A DNA stretch of 64,000 bases, taken from NCBI RefSeq assembly GCF_001612845.1, contig NZ_BDBF01000020.1, forward strand, positions 1 through 64,000, read 5' to 3'. Every line of letters begins with the position of its first letter. The first letter of the stretch is position 1. The notes under the pieces are model-generated. The model was not told the origin of the DNA, searched no databases, and saw nothing but the letters and a program-made list of their open reading frames with translations. The stretch is from Nocardia elegans NBRC 108235. Lineage in GTDB: Bacteria; Actinomycetota; Actinomycetes; Mycobacteriales; Mycobacteriaceae. The position numbers and the translations under genes are program-made. Shown piece after piece: positions 42,032 through 52,053 of this stretch.

Positions 42032-43098
42032 GGCTTGTTCTCCATCGGGCTGGGATTGGTGAAGTCGGACGCGCCGGCGGATACCTCGCCGGCCAGCAGG
42101 TCGCGCGCCCCCAGCTCCAGGAGCTCACGCGCCAGATCGCGGCCCAGCTGCTCTGCGTTCGCGAGCGAGCCGACCGCCGAGGCCCGGATGACATCCGAAC
42201 CGTCGATCGCCGCCGCGCCGCCGCGCAGCGACAGTTCCTCCACCACGCGGCCCTCGTCGTCGAGCGATTCGACGACTTCGGCGAGCGCACCGACCGGCGC
42301 CGTGCAACCGGCTTCCAGTTCGGCGAGCAGCGCGCGTTCGGCGACGACCGTGGCGCGACTGCCCGGATCGTCGAGGGTGGACAGGATGCTGACGAGATCG
42401 CTTTCCTCGCTGCGGCATTCGACCGCGAGCGCGCCCTGGGCCGGTGCCGGCAACATCTGCACGGGCTCCAGGGCCTCGGTGACCGAACCGAGCCGGTCCA
42501 CGCGGGACAGCCCGGCCCGCGCGACGACCACGGCGTCGAGTTCACCCTCGGCGACCTTGCGAAGTCTGGTGTCGATATTGCCGCGCAGCGGCACTATCTC
42601 GAGGCCGAGGCCGAGTGCGCGCAACTGGGCGGCACGCCGCGGCGCGGAGGTGCCGACCCGGGATCCGGCGGGCAGTTCACCCAGTACCAGACCGTCCCGG
42701 GCCACCAGGGCGTCACGCGGATCCTCGCGCGGCGGTATCGCGGCGATGGTGAAGCGCGGGTCGGGCGCGGTGGGCAGATCCTTGTAGGAGTGCACCGCGA
42801 TGTCGACGGTCCCGGCGGCCAGTTCCTCGCGCAGCGCGGCGGTGAACACCCCGACACCGATCTTCTCGACCGGATCGGAGGATTTGTCGCCGGCCGTCTT
42901 CACGATCACCAATTCGGCGTGCTGCCCGGCGGCGATCAGCGCGTCGCGCACGGTGCCTGCCTGGGTCAGTGCCAGCACGCTGCCGCGGGTGCCGATCCGC
43001 CACGGGGTGTCCGTGGTGCCACGTCGCGTCATGTAGTGCTCCTGCGTGTCGACCCCGGTGGCCGCGCCCCCGAATGCGGTGGCCGTATCAGCGCTCAC
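42028..43098 (-). CDS. hemC: hydroxymethylbilane synthase (porphobilinogen deaminase)
   Basis: 356-residue enzyme linking four porphobilinogens. Substrate arginines are in [14 protein letters not shown], the catalytic Asp in [13 protein letters not shown], and the dipyrromethane cofactor Cys is Cys265 in [13 protein letters not shown]. The GTG at 43098 overlaps the hemA stop (GTGA); an internal ATG before [13 protein letters not shown] would shorten the N-terminus by 22 residues. Part of the rex-hemA-hemC-hemD transcript. Confidence 0.95.
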   Translation of the reverse strand: MSADTATAFGGAATGVDTQEHYMTRRGTTDTPWRIGTRGSVLALTQAGTVRDALIAAGQHAELVIVKTAGDKSSDPVEKIGVGVFTAALREELAAGTVDIAVHSYKDLPTAPDPRFTIAAIPPREDPRDALVARDGLVLGELPAGSRVGTSAPRRAAQLRALGLGLEIVPLRGNIDTRLRKVAEGELDAVVVARAGLSRVDRLGSVTEALEPVQMLPAPAQGALAVECRSEESDLVSILSTLDDPGSRATVVAERALLAELEAGCTAPVGALAEVVESLDDEGRVVEELSLRGGAAAIDGSDVIRASAVGSLANAEQLGRDLARELLELGARDLLAGEVSAGASDFTNPSPMENKP

Positions 43099-44483
43099 TG
43101 CGGATGCCCCTGTTCGTCTCCGAGATGGCTCGTGGTGAAGTCGTCGGCCAGTTCGCCGCCGAGAGTGGCGATTTCCATCGGCGCCGCAACTGCTTGTGCC
43201 GCACCGGGTTTCAATTCGAACAGCTCACGCAGCGCCTCGGCGTAGCTGCCGCCGCCGGGCGCCGAGGCCAGCTGCTTGACCCGGACCGTGGGCGCGTGCA
43301 GCAGTTTGTCGACCACCCGGCGCACCGTGCGGGCCACCTCTTCGCGCTGCGGATCGCCGAGATCGGGCAGTTTGGATTCCAGCCGCATCAGCTCCGCCTC
43401 GACCACCTCGGCCGCGCGCTGGCGCAGGGCCGCGACGGTCGGGGTCACCTCCGCCATCCGCTGGCCGGACAGATACTTGGCGAGCTCCTCGGCGACCAGG
43501 GCGCGCGCGGCGCTGGTGTCGTCCGCCGCCGCACCCGCCGCGGGATCACGCTGCAGCGTCTCCATGTCGATGACGGTGATATCGGGCAATCCGGCCACCG
43601 CGGGATCCACATCGCGGGGCAGGCCGAGATCGCAGATCACCATCTCATGTCCGGCGCGGGAGACGTTGAGCGCCCGGTGGGCGTCGGCCAAGCTCACCAC
43701 CGAACCGACCGCGCCGGTGCTGGTGATCACGATGTCGGCATCGGCCATGGCGTTCACCAGATTCGACAGTTCCATCGCGGTCGCCGGCGCGCCGTGCATG
43801 GTGGTCGCGGTGTGGGCCAGCCGCTGAGCCCGCTCGAGAGTGCGGTTGACCACGACGATTCGGCCGATTCCGGCCCGTGCCAGATGGGCCACCGACAGCC
43901 CGCCCATCGCACCCGCGCCGACCACGACCGCGGTGCGGCCGGCCAGGTCGCCGAGCACGTTCGCGGCGCGCTCCAAGGCGACCGACACCACCGAGGCGCC
44001 CGCGCGGTCGATCCCGGTCTCCGAATGCACCCGCTTGCCGACGCGCAGCGCATGCTGGGCCAATTCGTGCAGGGTGCGCCCGGCGGCCTGCTGGGCATCG
44101 GCGGCGGCGTAGGCCGAGCGGATCTGGCTGAGCACCTGCTGCTCGCCGACGACCATCGAATCCAGGCCGCTGGCGACCGCGAACAGATGTTCCGCCGCCG
44201 CCTCGCTGTAGCGCACGTAGGCGTGCCTGGTCAGTTCGGGCAGTGGCAGATCGGAATGCTTGGCCAGTAGATCGCCGACCTCGGCCAGGCCGCCGTGGAA
44301 GGCGTCGACCACGGCGTAGATCTCGACGCGGTTGCAGGTGGAGACGATCATCGCCTCGGAGATGTGCTGGGAGGCCAGCATGCGATCGGTGAGCTTGGGC
44401 CGGTCCTCCTCGGTGACCGCGACCTTCTCCAGCACCGCCACGGGAGCGCTGCGATGCGAAATTCCGACGAGAAGCACACTCAT
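43095..44483 (-). CDS. hemA: glutamyl-tRNA reductase
   Basis: 462-residue enzyme that reduces glutamyl-tRNA to glutamate-1-semialdehyde, the regulated first step. Catalytic Cys50 is in [13 protein letters not shown]; the catalytic domain also has [18 protein letters not shown]; the NADPH fold is [20 protein letters not shown]; a dimerisation helix closes the protein. The ATG at 44483 overlaps the rex stop (ATGA), so hemA is translated with its own regulator. Confidence 0.95.
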   Translation of the reverse strand: MSVLLVGISHRSAPVAVLEKVAVTEEDRPKLTDRMLASQHISEAMIVSTCNRVEIYAVVDAFHGGLAEVGDLLAKHSDLPLPELTRHAYVRYSEAAAEHLFAVASGLDSMVVGEQQVLSQIRSAYAAADAQQAAGRTLHELAQHALRVGKRVHSETGIDRAGASVVSVALERAANVLGDLAGRTAVVVGAGAMGGLSVAHLARAGIGRIVVVNRTLERAQRLAHTATTMHGAPATAMELSNLVNAMADADIVITSTGAVGSVVSLADAHRALNVSRAGHEMVICDLGLPRDVDPAVAGLPDITVIDMETLQRDPAAGAAADDTSAARALVAEELAKYLSGQRMAEVTPTVAALRQRAAEVVEAELMRLESKLPDLGDPQREEVARTVRRVVDKLLHAPTVRVKQLASAPGGGSYAEALRELFELKPGAAQAVAAPMEIATLGGELADDFTTSHLGDEQGHPQ

Positions 44484-45355
44484 GGTGCGACCACCGATCC
44501 CTTGCTGGTTGGCTCCGTTGCCGAATGCGAGGTTGTCTTGCGGGGTGTGGGCTGGTGGGCCGCGCGTCCGGCCATCCGGCGCCCGATCGGGGTGGAGACC
44601 GCGTGCACGGTCTCTCCCGCGGCGACGCGCTCGGTGGCCGCCGGCTCGGTCGCCTCGAGTTCCGCGCTGCGAGCGCGCTCGAACGACAGCATCTGCAGTT
44701 CGACGGCGAGGTCGACGCGGCGGACCTCCACGGTGGCCGGAACCGCCAGGTTCACCGGCGAAAAGCTGAGAATGCACTGCACCCCGGCGGCGACGAGTTC
44801 GTCGCAGACGGCTTGGGCCGCGGCGTCGGGGACGGTGACCACCGCGATCGTGGGCGCGAGTTCGGCGACCGCGGTCCGCAGCCGGGCGGTGTCGAGCACC
44901 CGCAGCCCGGCGACCGAGGCGCCGATCACCGCGGGATCGTTGTCGAAGATGCCGACCATGGTGAATCCGCGCCGCGAGAATCCGCCGTAACCGGCCAGTG
45001 CCCGGCCCAGATTCCCGGCGCCGACCAGGATCACCCGATGGCCGTCCGCCAGGCCGAGAACGTCTTCGATGCGGTTGCGCAGCTTGGCCACGTCGTAGCC
45101 GACGCCGCGAACCCCGTTGGGGCCGAGGAAGGATAGATCCTTGCGAAGCTTGGCCGAACCGACACCCGCCGCGACAGCCAGTTCTTCACTCGATACGATG
45201 AGCACACCCTCGTCGGCCAGGACGGCGAGCACTCGGAGGTAGGTGGCCAGTCGGGTCACCGTCGCCTGCGGGATGTCCTTGTTGATGGTTTTGCCGGAAA
45301 CGCTGTTCAGAGCTCTGCCGGAGACGCCACCTGGCGTCTCATGCTGCTCTGTCAC
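44480..45355 (-). CDS. rex: redox-sensing transcriptional repressor Rex
   Basis: 291-residue NADH/NAD+-sensing repressor. The N-terminal winged helix ([43 protein letters not shown]) is followed by a Rossmann domain, [18 protein letters not shown], with domain-swap helix. It releases DNA when NADH rises. The C-terminal extension of about 55 residues after [15 protein letters not shown] is poorly conserved. GTG at 45355 gives the usual length; longer in-frame starts exist. In Streptomyces Rex also precedes and controls hemACD. Confidence 0.92.
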   Translation of the reverse strand: MTEQHETPGGVSGRALNSVSGKTINKDIPQATVTRLATYLRVLAVLADEGVLIVSSEELAVAAGVGSAKLRKDLSFLGPNGVRGVGYDVAKLRNRIEDVLGLADGHRVILVGAGNLGRALAGYGGFSRRGFTMVGIFDNDPAVIGASVAGLRVLDTARLRTAVAELAPTIAVVTVPDAAAQAVCDELVAAGVQCILSFSPVNLAVPATVEVRRVDLAVELQMLSFERARSAELEATEPAATERVAAGETVHAVSTPIGRRMAGRAAHQPTPRKTTSHSATEPTSKGSVVAP

Positions 45356-45709
45356 GTCGTTCGGCTCCTCGTCCGGCCGGGGGGTAGTGTCCGGGTTTTC
45401 GCTTGGTCCACCGCCGACACCGGGCACAGGCATCGGTATCGGATCGGTATTGGTACACGGGGTGCGGTTGCGTCCGCCGCCAGAAGCAGGCGGGTCGCGT
45501 GTCACCACCGTAACCGCTTGTGAAGCCCTGCACAAAGTCGGTGAATTCAGTCACTCTCCACTCGTCGGCTCCACGAATGCCTGCTCACATTCAACCGCCG
45601 TGTAGCACGGGCTTCGGTGCAAGCACGCCGGACCGGCGATTTCCCCGCGCGAATCCGGCGATTCGCGGCTAATCGCAGGTCTGTCGGCACGGTGGCATTT
45701 AATGGCGAT
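45356..45709. other. divergent control region of rex-hem and the glutaredoxin gene
   Basis: 354 bp with no separate gene. It holds a Rex-type operator at 45518-45535, and the rex leader, which is GC-rich and contains a gagacgccac-ctggcgtctc inverted repeat at about 45321-45340 near the rex start. Confidence 0.5.
45518..45535. promoter_or_regulatory. Rex operator (ROP) upstream of rex-hemACD
   Basis: TTGTGAAGCCCTGCACAA matches the Rex consensus TTGTGAA-N4-TTCACAA at 13 of 14 specified positions, the mismatch being G for T at the start of the right half. It lies about 163 bp upstream of the chosen rex start, in a position suited to autoregulation. Confidence 0.7.
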
Positions 45710-45970
45710 ATGAGTACTGCCACGCATTCGGTGACTTTGCTGACCCGCGAGGGCTGCGGTATGTGCACGGCCGCACTGACGCAACTGCGCGCCATCTGCG
45801 CCGACTTCGGGCTGGAACCGGCGACCGTCGATGTGGACGCGGCGGCGGCCACCGACCCGTCGCTGCGGGCCGAGTTCGGCGACAGGCTGCCGGTGGTGCT
45901 GCTCGACGGCCGCGAACACAGTTACTTCGACGTGGACGAATCCCGGTTGCGGGCCGATTTGAGTCGCTGA
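45710..45970 (+). CDS. glutaredoxin family protein (Rv0508-like)
   Basis: 86-residue thioredoxin-fold protein with the redox site EGCGMCTAA near residues 15-23 (CGMC) and the cis-Pro region DRLPVVLLDGRE. It matches the small glutaredoxin-like protein beside hemA in mycobacteria. The ATG at 45710 gives a compact protein; a GTG six codons earlier is possible. It is divergent from rex across the Rex operator, so it may be redox-controlled as well (inference). Confidence 0.85.
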   Translation: MSTATHSVTLLTREGCGMCTAALTQLRAICADFGLEPATVDVDAAAATDPSLRAEFGDRLPVVLLDGREHSYFDVDESRLRADLSR

Positions 45971-46051
45971 GCACACATCGCCGAGCAGCCGTCGGGACAA
46001 CGCTGTGCTCGGCTAATGTTGGAGTGTTCGCGCGAACAGGCGGAGGTACTG

Positions 46052-47089
46052 GTGCCGGAACGATCGAAAGATACGAGGACGGGCTTCATCGCGGGCAGGT
46101 TCGGCGAATTCCCGGCGCGCTGGGGGCAGGGTCTGTCGGACCAGCTCACGCGGATCGCGCGCAGCCCGTTCGGGCCCAGCGAGGAGGAGGTACGCGCCAA
46201 CCTCGCCGGTGAGGCCAGCGCCGATGCCGCCCTGGCGCTGCACGACGCGGAATTGGCCGAAACCTATGGCGCCGAAGCCGATTCGGAATTACCGCCCCAT
46301 GCGCGCCCGCCGCGCGACCTGACCGCCGCGGCATTTTTCGACGTGGACAACACGATGGTGCAGGGCGCCTCGATCGTGCACTTCGCGCGCGGCCTGGCGG
46401 CGCGGAAATATTTCAAGACTTCCGACCTCGTCGATATGGCCTGGAAGCAGGTGAAATTCCGGGTCACCGGTAAGGAAAGCCAGGGCGATATGGCCAGCGG
46501 CAAGGAAAAGGCGCTGTCATTCATCGCCGGCCGCTCGACCGCCGAACTCGCCGCGCTGGGCGAGGAAATCTACGACGAAATCATCGCCGACAAGATCTGG
46601 CCGGGCACCCGCGCGCTGGCGCAAATGCATCTGGACGCCGGTCAGCAGGTGTGGCTGGTGACCGCCACGCCGGTGGAACTCGCGCAGGTCATCGCGAAGC
46701 GCCTGGGATTGACCGGCGCGCTGGGCACGGTCGCCGAAAGTGTGGACGGCGTCTTCACCGGGCGGCTGGTCGGCGATATTCTGCACGGCCTGGGCAAGGC
46801 GCATGCGGTGCGTACCCTGGCCATTCGCGAGGGGCTCAATCTCAAACGCTGCACGGCCTATTCCGACAGCCACAACGACGTGCCGATGCTCTCGCTGGCC
46901 GGCACCGCGGTGGCGATCAACCCGGATTCGGACCTGCGGGAGGTCGCCAAGAATCGTGGCTGGGAGATTCGCGATTTCCGCACCGGGCGCAAGGCCGCCA
47001 AGATCGGCGTGCCCACCGCGTTGGCGCTGGGTGCGGCTGGTGGGGCGGCGGCGGCCGTCCTCACCCGCAGGCGCGAACAGCACGCCTGA
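46052..47089 (+). CDS. HAD-IB family hydrolase, SerB-like phosphatase
   Basis: 345-residue phosphatase. HAD motif I is [13 protein letters not shown] (Asp97 nucleophile), motif [13 protein letters not shown], and motif [26 protein letters not shown] hydrophobic C-terminus ([15 protein letters not shown]) may anchor it to the membrane. It corresponds to Rv0505c (SerB1 group); phosphoserine is a possible substrate but lipid phosphates are equally plausible because an acyltransferase gene lies next to it. GTG 46052 follows GGAGG at 5 bases, better than the ATG at 46016. Confidence 0.85.
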   Translation: MPERSKDTRTGFIAGRFGEFPARWGQGLSDQLTRIARSPFGPSEEEVRANLAGEASADAALALHDAELAETYGAEADSELPPHARPPRDLTAAAFFDVDNTMVQGASIVHFARGLAARKYFKTSDLVDMAWKQVKFRVTGKESQGDMASGKEKALSFIAGRSTAELAALGEEIYDEIIADKIWPGTRALAQMHLDAGQQVWLVTATPVELAQVIAKRLGLTGALGTVAESVDGVFTGRLVGDILHGLGKAHAVRTLAIREGLNLKRCTAYSDSHNDVPMLSLAGTAVAINPDSDLREVAKNRGWEIRDFRTGRKAAKIGVPTALALGAAGGAAAAVLTRRREQHA

Positions 47090-47109
47090 GATTTCCGGAA
47101 GGAAACGAC

Positions 47110-47139
47110 CGAGCCTCCCCGCCGCAGCGAGGAGGCTCG
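47110..47139. terminator. bidirectional terminator between convergent genes
   Basis: CGAGCCTCC, 12-base loop, GGAGGCTCG followed by ATTTCT. It ends both the SerB-like gene and the facing acyltransferase gene. Confidence 0.75.
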
Positions 47140-47162
47140 ATTTCTCCGGCTCTCTTCCGGTG

Positions 47163-48173
47163 TCAGCCGGTGAAGGGGTTACGCCGCTTGGTGAGCAGTT
47201 TGTACAGCGTCTGCTGGATGGTCTCGCGGACCTGATCGGTGACCTCGAACATCGTCATCGGATCGTCGGCGGCCTCGGCCGCGTAATCCCCGGTCGCGAT
47301 GGGCTTGCCGAATTCGATGGTCCACTTCGACGGCAACGGGATCGCGCCCAGCGGTCCCAGATGCGGAAATGTCGGAGTCACCGGGAAATACGGCAATCCG
47401 AGCAGGCGTGCCAACGGCTTGATGTCGGCGAGTTTCGGATAGATCTCCTCGGACCCGACGATCGAACACGGAATGATCGGCACACCGGTTTTCACCGCAG
47501 CCGAGACGAATCCGCCGCGCCCGAAGCGCTGCAGCTTGTAGCGCTCCGAATACGGCTTGCCGATGCCCTTGAAGCCCTCGGGGAACACCCCCGCGACCTC
47601 GCCCGACCGCAGCAGCCGCTCGGCGTCGGCGGGGCAGGCCAGGGTATGGCCCGCCTTGCGGGCCAGCCCGCCGACCACCGGCGTCTCGAACACCAGATCA
47701 GCGGCCAGCAAGCGCAGCGACCGATGGGCGGGATGCCGGTCGTGCACGGCCAGCTGCAGCATCAGCGCGTCCAGTGCCACCACGCCGGCGTGATTGGAAA
47801 CCACCAGCGCACCACCGGTGGACGGAATGTTCTCGATGCCGTTGACATCCACCCGGAACCACAGATCCGACAGTGGTCGCAGAGTCGGCAGGATCACCGA
47901 TTCGAGCAGATGTTCGTCCCGCCCGAATTCGTCGACCTGGTAGTCCCCGGTGAGGCGGCGGCGGGCGAAATCGGCGGTATTGCGAATACCGCCGGCCACC
48001 GCACTTCGCACCAGATCACCCAGCGAGCGCGGCGAGGCCGATTCGGCCAGCCGCTCGGTCAGCGAGGTTACCGGCTGCAGGGCCGGCTCCACCGGCCACC
48101 GCCGCGACGCGGGGCGCTGCCGGGCCTCGAAATCCGTCTCGTGCAGGTGAATGACTTTGGCCACGTCGTTCAT
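47163..48173 (-). CDS. lysophospholipid acyltransferase family protein (Rv0502-like)
   Basis: 336-residue acyltransferase. The catalytic block is VVSNHAGVVALDALML and the later block GVFPEGFKGIGKPYSERY, followed by the strand block VPIIPCSIVGSEEIYPK. A 100-residue N-terminal extension precedes the acyltransferase fold, as in the Rv0502 group. It probably acylates a membrane lipid on the inner face. Its start overlaps the stop of the epimerase gene upstream (ATGA), giving a coupled pair. Confidence 0.85.
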   Translation of the reverse strand: MNDVAKVIHLHETDFEARQRPASRRWPVEPALQPVTSLTERLAESASPRSLGDLVRSAVAGGIRNTADFARRRLTGDYQVDEFGRDEHLLESVILPTLRPLSDLWFRVDVNGIENIPSTGGALVVSNHAGVVALDALMLQLAVHDRHPAHRSLRLLAADLVFETPVVGGLARKAGHTLACPADAERLLRSGEVAGVFPEGFKGIGKPYSERYKLQRFGRGGFVSAAVKTGVPIIPCSIVGSEEIYPKLADIKPLARLLGLPYFPVTPTFPHLGPLGAIPLPSKWTIEFGKPIATGDYAAEAADDPMTMFEVTDQVRETIQQTLYKLLTKRRNPFTG

Positions 48174-49276
48174 CGATGTGCTCCCGTCCCGGCCCCGACG
48201 AGGCCGAGGAGTCTGTTTTCTGCAGCGTCGATCCAGTGCGGATCTATGACGGGCCGCAACGCTGCGCCCCCGATGAAGTCGTCGAACGCCTGCACCGTCG
48301 TCCAGCGCGGTGCGAAGCCGAGTTCGCTACGCATTCTCGTGGTGTCCAATCCACAGCCGTAGTAGAAGTAGTCGATCTGCTCGGTCGTGAACTCACGCAT
48401 CACCGGGCCCATGAACGACCGGCCGACCGTCTGGAAAACACTCATCGGCACCGGTAGTTCGACGCGACCCGCGCGACGGATGGCCTGCGACAACGCCAGC
48501 GCCCCGTCTCCGGCGACGTTGAACGTGCCGCCCGGTGCGGAATGCGCCGCATGCGCCAGCGCCGCGATCGCGTCCTCTTCGTGCAACAGCTGCATACGGG
48601 GGTCGCGACCGAAAATCGTCGGCGTGATCGGGGAGCGGAAATACTGCACGCCCCGGCCCGCTAGACGCGGCCCCACAATCGGTGGAAATCGAAGGATCGC
48701 CGCGGCGATATCCGGACGCCGACGCGCCATTCCACGGACGAAGCCCTCGACCTCGATCATATCGCGCGCGAACCAGCCCTTCGGCGGCGTGCGCGCACTC
48801 ATTTCCTCGGTGAATTTCGCCGGATCCTTCGGACCACAACCGTACACCGCCGAGGAGGACCGGAGCACGACGCGGCGCACGTTGGGCGCCTTCTGACAGA
48901 CCGCCATCAACTGCATGGCGCCGAAGACGTTGTAATCCTTCATCGCCGCGCGGCCGCCGCCGGCGGGCGGGCGGGAGAGCACGGAAGGGTGAACCACGGT
49001 ATCGACGTTGTTTCCATCGATCACCTTGCGAATCAACGGATTTCGGATATCGGCGCGGACGAACTCGGCGCGCCCCATCCGGCGCAGCAGATCGCGGCTG
49101 GGCATCCGGGCATCGACGGCGATGACGCGTTCGATCGCCGGATCGGCCGCCAGCCGAGTGACGACATTGCCGCCGAAGAAGCGGCTCGCGCCGGTGACGA
49201 GGACAACTTTGGGCGGCTGGTCGTCGCGGCCAGCCGTACGCCCGTCCCGCATATCCGAACCCACGCCGAATCCCAC
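48170..49276 (-). CDS. NAD-dependent epimerase/dehydratase (Rv0501/GalE2-like)
   Basis: 368-residue extended short-chain dehydrogenase. The NAD motif VVLVTGASRFFGGNVVTRLAAD is at residues 24-45, and RADIRNPLIRKVI and VVLRSSSAVYGCGPKDPAKF follow. The usual YxxxK pair is not evident, as in the mycobacterial GalE2/Rv0501 group, so a UDP-glucose epimerase activity should not be assumed. The start is a GTG at 49276. Coupled to the acyltransferase downstream. Confidence 0.8.
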   Translation of the reverse strand: MGFGVGSDMRDGRTAGRDDQPPKVVLVTGASRFFGGNVVTRLAADPAIERVIAVDARMPSRDLLRRMGRAEFVRADIRNPLIRKVIDGNNVDTVVHPSVLSRPPAGGGRAAMKDYNVFGAMQLMAVCQKAPNVRRVVLRSSSAVYGCGPKDPAKFTEEMSARTPPKGWFARDMIEVEGFVRGMARRRPDIAAAILRFPPIVGPRLAGRGVQYFRSPITPTIFGRDPRMQLLHEEDAIAALAHAAHSAPGGTFNVAGDGALALSQAIRRAGRVELPVPMSVFQTVGRSFMGPVMREFTTEQIDYFYYGCGLDTTRMRSELGFAPRWTTVQAFDDFIGGAALRPVIDPHWIDAAENRLLGLVGAGTGAHR

Positions 49277-49388
49277 CTGTGCACCCCTGCTTGGCTAGTT
49301 CCGTTAACCAGAGTAGCGGCTGTTACGGAGGCGGCCGAGAGTATTAACCAGGATCTAACGATGACTTCAGTCACCGGAAACAAATGCT

Positions 49389-49420
49389 AAAGCCCGCCAC
49401 CTGGAACGATGGCGGGCTTT
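49389..49420 (-). terminator. terminator downstream of bS22
   Basis: AAAGCCCGCCA, 10-base loop, TGGCGGGCTTT. On the minus strand the hairpin is followed by the bases of the A-rich arm, ending in U-rich RNA; it lies 25 bp after the bS22 stop. Confidence 0.8.
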
Positions 49421-49444
49421 CAGCTAATTTCTAGCGTATAAAGC

Positions 49445-49546
49445 TTACTTGCCGAGTTTGCGACGCTGCACGCGCGTACGGCGAAGCAGCTTGCGGTGCT
49501 TCTTCTTCGACATCCGCTTACGGCGCTTCTTGATCACAGAACCCAT
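49445..49546 (-). CDS. small ribosomal protein bS22 (AURKAIP1/COX24 domain)
   Basis: 33-residue, extremely basic protein: [19 protein letters not shown], then [14 protein letters not shown]. It is the actinobacterial ribosomal protein bS22, seen near the decoding region of the mycobacterial 30S subunit. It is too short for usual gene finding but is conserved nearly residue for residue in actinobacteria and sits at the same place in M. tuberculosis. A terminator follows directly. Confidence 0.92.
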
Positions 49547-49776
49547 AGGGTTGTTCCTCGCGTTCTCTCTCTACCCTCGGCACGCACGCCGGTTACGTAC
49601 GCCCATCTTCCGGTTCGCTCGGCGGCCGCCTGGCAACCAGTGTTCAGCTCCCGACCTGACCCAGATCGGCAGCGGGTAACACAACGGTGGTTCATCGTAC
49701 CGGGCCAACCCACGGCGAACGAAACGGGCACCGCTGTGCCCGGTCGCCGACACCGCCGACCGGCGTTCGCACGCTG

Positions 49777-50004
49777 CTATCCGGCGTCGAAGTACGACGT
49801 CTGCAGGTAGTCGTGCACCGCCTTGGCGTGTACCCGGAACGATCGACCGACTCTGACAGCGGGTAGTTCTCCCGAGTGAACCAGCCGATACACCGTCATC
49901 TTGGAAACCCGCATCAGATTCGCCACCTCGGCAACGGTGAGGAACTGTGTTCCTCCACCGCCGATGACAGGACCGGAACTCGCAGAGCTGTTTCCAGACA
50001 TCAT
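49777..50004 (-). CDS. excisionase-type helix-turn-helix DNA-binding protein (Rv0500A-like)
   Basis: 75-residue protein with a MerR/Xis-type HTH: QFLTVAEVANLMRVSKMTVYRLVHSGELPAVRVGRSFRVHAKAVHDYLQ in pieces, preceded by a Ser/Gly-rich leader. Despite the excisionase label it is a fixed chromosomal gene in mycolata (Rv0500A), not part of a mobile element. ATG at 50004 has GGAGG upstream. Probably a small regulator; target unknown. Confidence 0.85.
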   Translation of the reverse strand: MMSGNSSASSGPVIGGGGTQFLTVAEVANLMRVSKMTVYRLVHSGELPAVRVGRSFRVHAKAVHDYLQTSYFDAG

Positions 50005-50171
50005 TGCACCACTGACCTCCGGCACGTCCGCGCCGCCGGCTTCCCCACCGGCGGAACAGACACGCACGTGCTCCCCCGAGCTTAGCGTTACCAGTGGGAT
50101 TGCTGCGACGGGTGGGAGAAATAGCAGTGTCACCAGCGGATGTCACGTCACACCCGGCGGCCACTCCGCGG

Positions 50172-50999
50172 CTACTCGCCGGTCGCCCCCTGTTCGACCG
50201 AGCGGCGCTTGGCCGCGTGCAGCGCCTCCCAGAACGCCGAGCGCACGCCGCCGCGCTCGAGCTCGCGCACAGCCGCCGCGGTCGTCCCCGCCGGCGAGGT
50301 CACCGCCGCACGCAACTCCGCAGCATCCTGACCGGACTCCTCCAGCAGCGCCGCCGAGCCGAGCATGGTCTGCACCACCAGTTCGGTGGCCACGTCCCGC
50401 GTCAGGCCGAGGCCGACGCCGGCCTCCACCATGGCCTCGACCACCAGGAAGAAGTACGCGGGTCCCGAACCCGACACCGCGGTCACCGCGTCCATCTGGC
50501 TCTCGGCGACGGTGACGACCTTGCCGACCGCCCCCAGCAGCTCCGAGACCGTATCCAGCTCGGCGGATTTCGCGTAGCGACCGGCCGCGATCGCGCTCAT
50601 GCCCTGGCCGACCAGCATCGGGGTATTCGCCATGACCCGCACGACCGGGAATCCGGCGGGCAACTTCGACTCCACCCGGGCGGTGGTCACGCCGGCGGCG
50701 AGCGACACCATGATCTGATCGCGATCGTTGTCGAGTTCGAGTTTGCCGAGCTCGGTCAGCACGGCGTCGACATCGTGCGGCTTCACCGCTACCACCAGCA
50801 CATCCGCACCCGCCGCGGCCTCCGCCAGACTGTCGGTGACCCGGATGCCGAACCGCTCGCTCAACACCTGCGCGCGGGCCGTCACCGTCTCGACCACGAC
50901 CAGATCCTTACCCGGCCGCCCGGCCTCGAGCAGCCCGGCAATCAACGCCTCGCCGATCCGTCCGCCACCGATCACCGCAATTCTCGTCATGAGGCCCAA
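50172..50999 (-). CDS. proC: pyrroline-5-carboxylate reductase
   Basis: 275-residue enzyme of proline biosynthesis. The dinucleotide site IAVIGGGRIGEALIAGLL is at residues 6-23; VVAVKPHDVDAVL and the C-terminal signature SGSGPAYFFLVVEAMVEAGVGLGL...ELVVQTMLGSAALLEESGQD follow. Same position as Rv0500 in mycobacteria. Confidence 0.95.
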   Translation of the reverse strand: MGLMTRIAVIGGGRIGEALIAGLLEAGRPGKDLVVVETVTARAQVLSERFGIRVTDSLAEAAAGADVLVVAVKPHDVDAVLTELGKLELDNDRDQIMVSLAAGVTTARVESKLPAGFPVVRVMANTPMLVGQGMSAIAAGRYAKSAELDTVSELLGAVGKVVTVAESQMDAVTAVSGSGPAYFFLVVEAMVEAGVGLGLTRDVATELVVQTMLGSAALLEESGQDAAELRAAVTSPAGTTAAAVRELERGGVRSAFWEALHAAKRRSVEQGATGE

Positions 51000-51038
51000 G
51001 GCTATCCGTGCGCGGCGGCCGACGCGGGGCAGGGGCGA

Positions 51039-51935
51039 TCAGTGGGAGCGGGGCAGCGGAATCAGCGCGAGTTGGCGGGTCTGCGCAACCACCGCGCCCG
51101 TGCTGTCGAGGACCAGTTGATCCTCGTCGAACATGCGCTCCCCGATTTCGTGGGCGGTCGCGATCACCCGCAGCCAGCCCGGCGCGGGACGACGCCGCAG
51201 ATAGGTGGTGAGCTGCACGGTCGGGGCCCAGCCGAACCGGCCCATGTTCATCGGCACGGGCGGGCTCATATCCCCCGCCATCATGGCGAAATACGCGGCG
51301 ACGTCCGGATCGCTGCCGTCGGCGGCGCGCGGACGGATCCACAGGCGCAGCCGCGGCTCGCCTCGCTCGCCGGACAGGAACGGCGCCCAGGCCGGATCGA
51401 TCGCCACCGAGGCGCCTCGCGAGACGTTGACCAGCCGGCCCATCGGAGAATCCGGCGCGTCGTAGCCCAGGGCCTCGGCGGGCGGTTCCGGCGGCATATC
51501 CGCCACGGTCTCGCGCCGATAGGCCGGTTCCGCGTCGTCGAGGTGGCCGAAGGTGAACGCCGAATGCACCAGCGTGCGACCACCCTGGACCAGATCGGCG
51601 TCGACCAGGCAGATCTGGCGGCCCGTCTTGCGGATTCGGACCTCGTACTCGACCTCGCCCGGGTCCGGGGCGCCGAGGAAATCGGTGCTCGCCGCGATCG
51701 GGAACATCTCGGCCAGATCGGGGTGCGTGGTGCGCAGCCGGGTCGTGGCGGCGGCCGCCGACGAGGCGACCATGGTGCCGCCGTGCAGCTTCTTGCCGAT
51801 CGTCCACACCGGGTCGATGACGCCGCGATAGCGCGCGAACTCCGCGGAAACCTCCACCTCGGTCACCGCGCACACGCGGCTGAACGGTGCGTCGTCCAAC
51901 TCCGGCCGTACCGTTTCGACCGCCAGTTCCGTCAC
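51039..51935 (-). CDS. acyl-CoA thioesterase-like double hotdog protein (Rv0499-like)
   Basis: 298-residue protein with two hotdog folds (about residues 20-130 and 165-295). IGKKLHGGTMVASSAAAATTRL in the first and VQLTTYLRRRPAPGWLRVIATAHEIG in the second are typical of TesB/acyl-CoA thioesterase II relatives. Substrate not known. It lies between proC and the sugar isomerase as in mycobacteria, all in the same direction. Confidence 0.8.
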   Translation of the reverse strand: MTELAVETVRPELDDAPFSRVCAVTEVEVSAEFARYRGVIDPVWTIGKKLHGGTMVASSAAAATTRLRTTHPDLAEMFPIAASTDFLGAPDPGEVEYEVRIRKTGRQICLVDADLVQGGRTLVHSAFTFGHLDDAEPAYRRETVADMPPEPPAEALGYDAPDSPMGRLVNVSRGASVAIDPAWAPFLSGERGEPRLRLWIRPRAADGSDPDVAAYFAMMAGDMSPPVPMNMGRFGWAPTVQLTTYLRRRPAPGWLRVIATAHEIGERMFDEDQLVLDSTGAVVAQTRQLALIPLPRSH

Positions 51936-52053
51936 CCGCCGCTCCTCTCCGTGGGCCCAGCCGGTTCCGGCCCGGCTCGTACACCGTATAAGTCTGCCGG
52001 ACGGTCGCTCGATTCCCTACCGGGTGTGACGAAGCTGTACGGGCACAGGCCGA

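Noticed and set aside
40418-42787. 789-codon plus-strand open frame
   Set aside because: Antisense to hemD and hemC; composition is His/Gln/Arg-rich as expected from the opposite strand.
49777-50004. Excisionase-like gene as a mobile element marker
   Set aside because: It is the fixed Rv0500A-type chromosomal gene between proC and bS22, with no integrase nearby.
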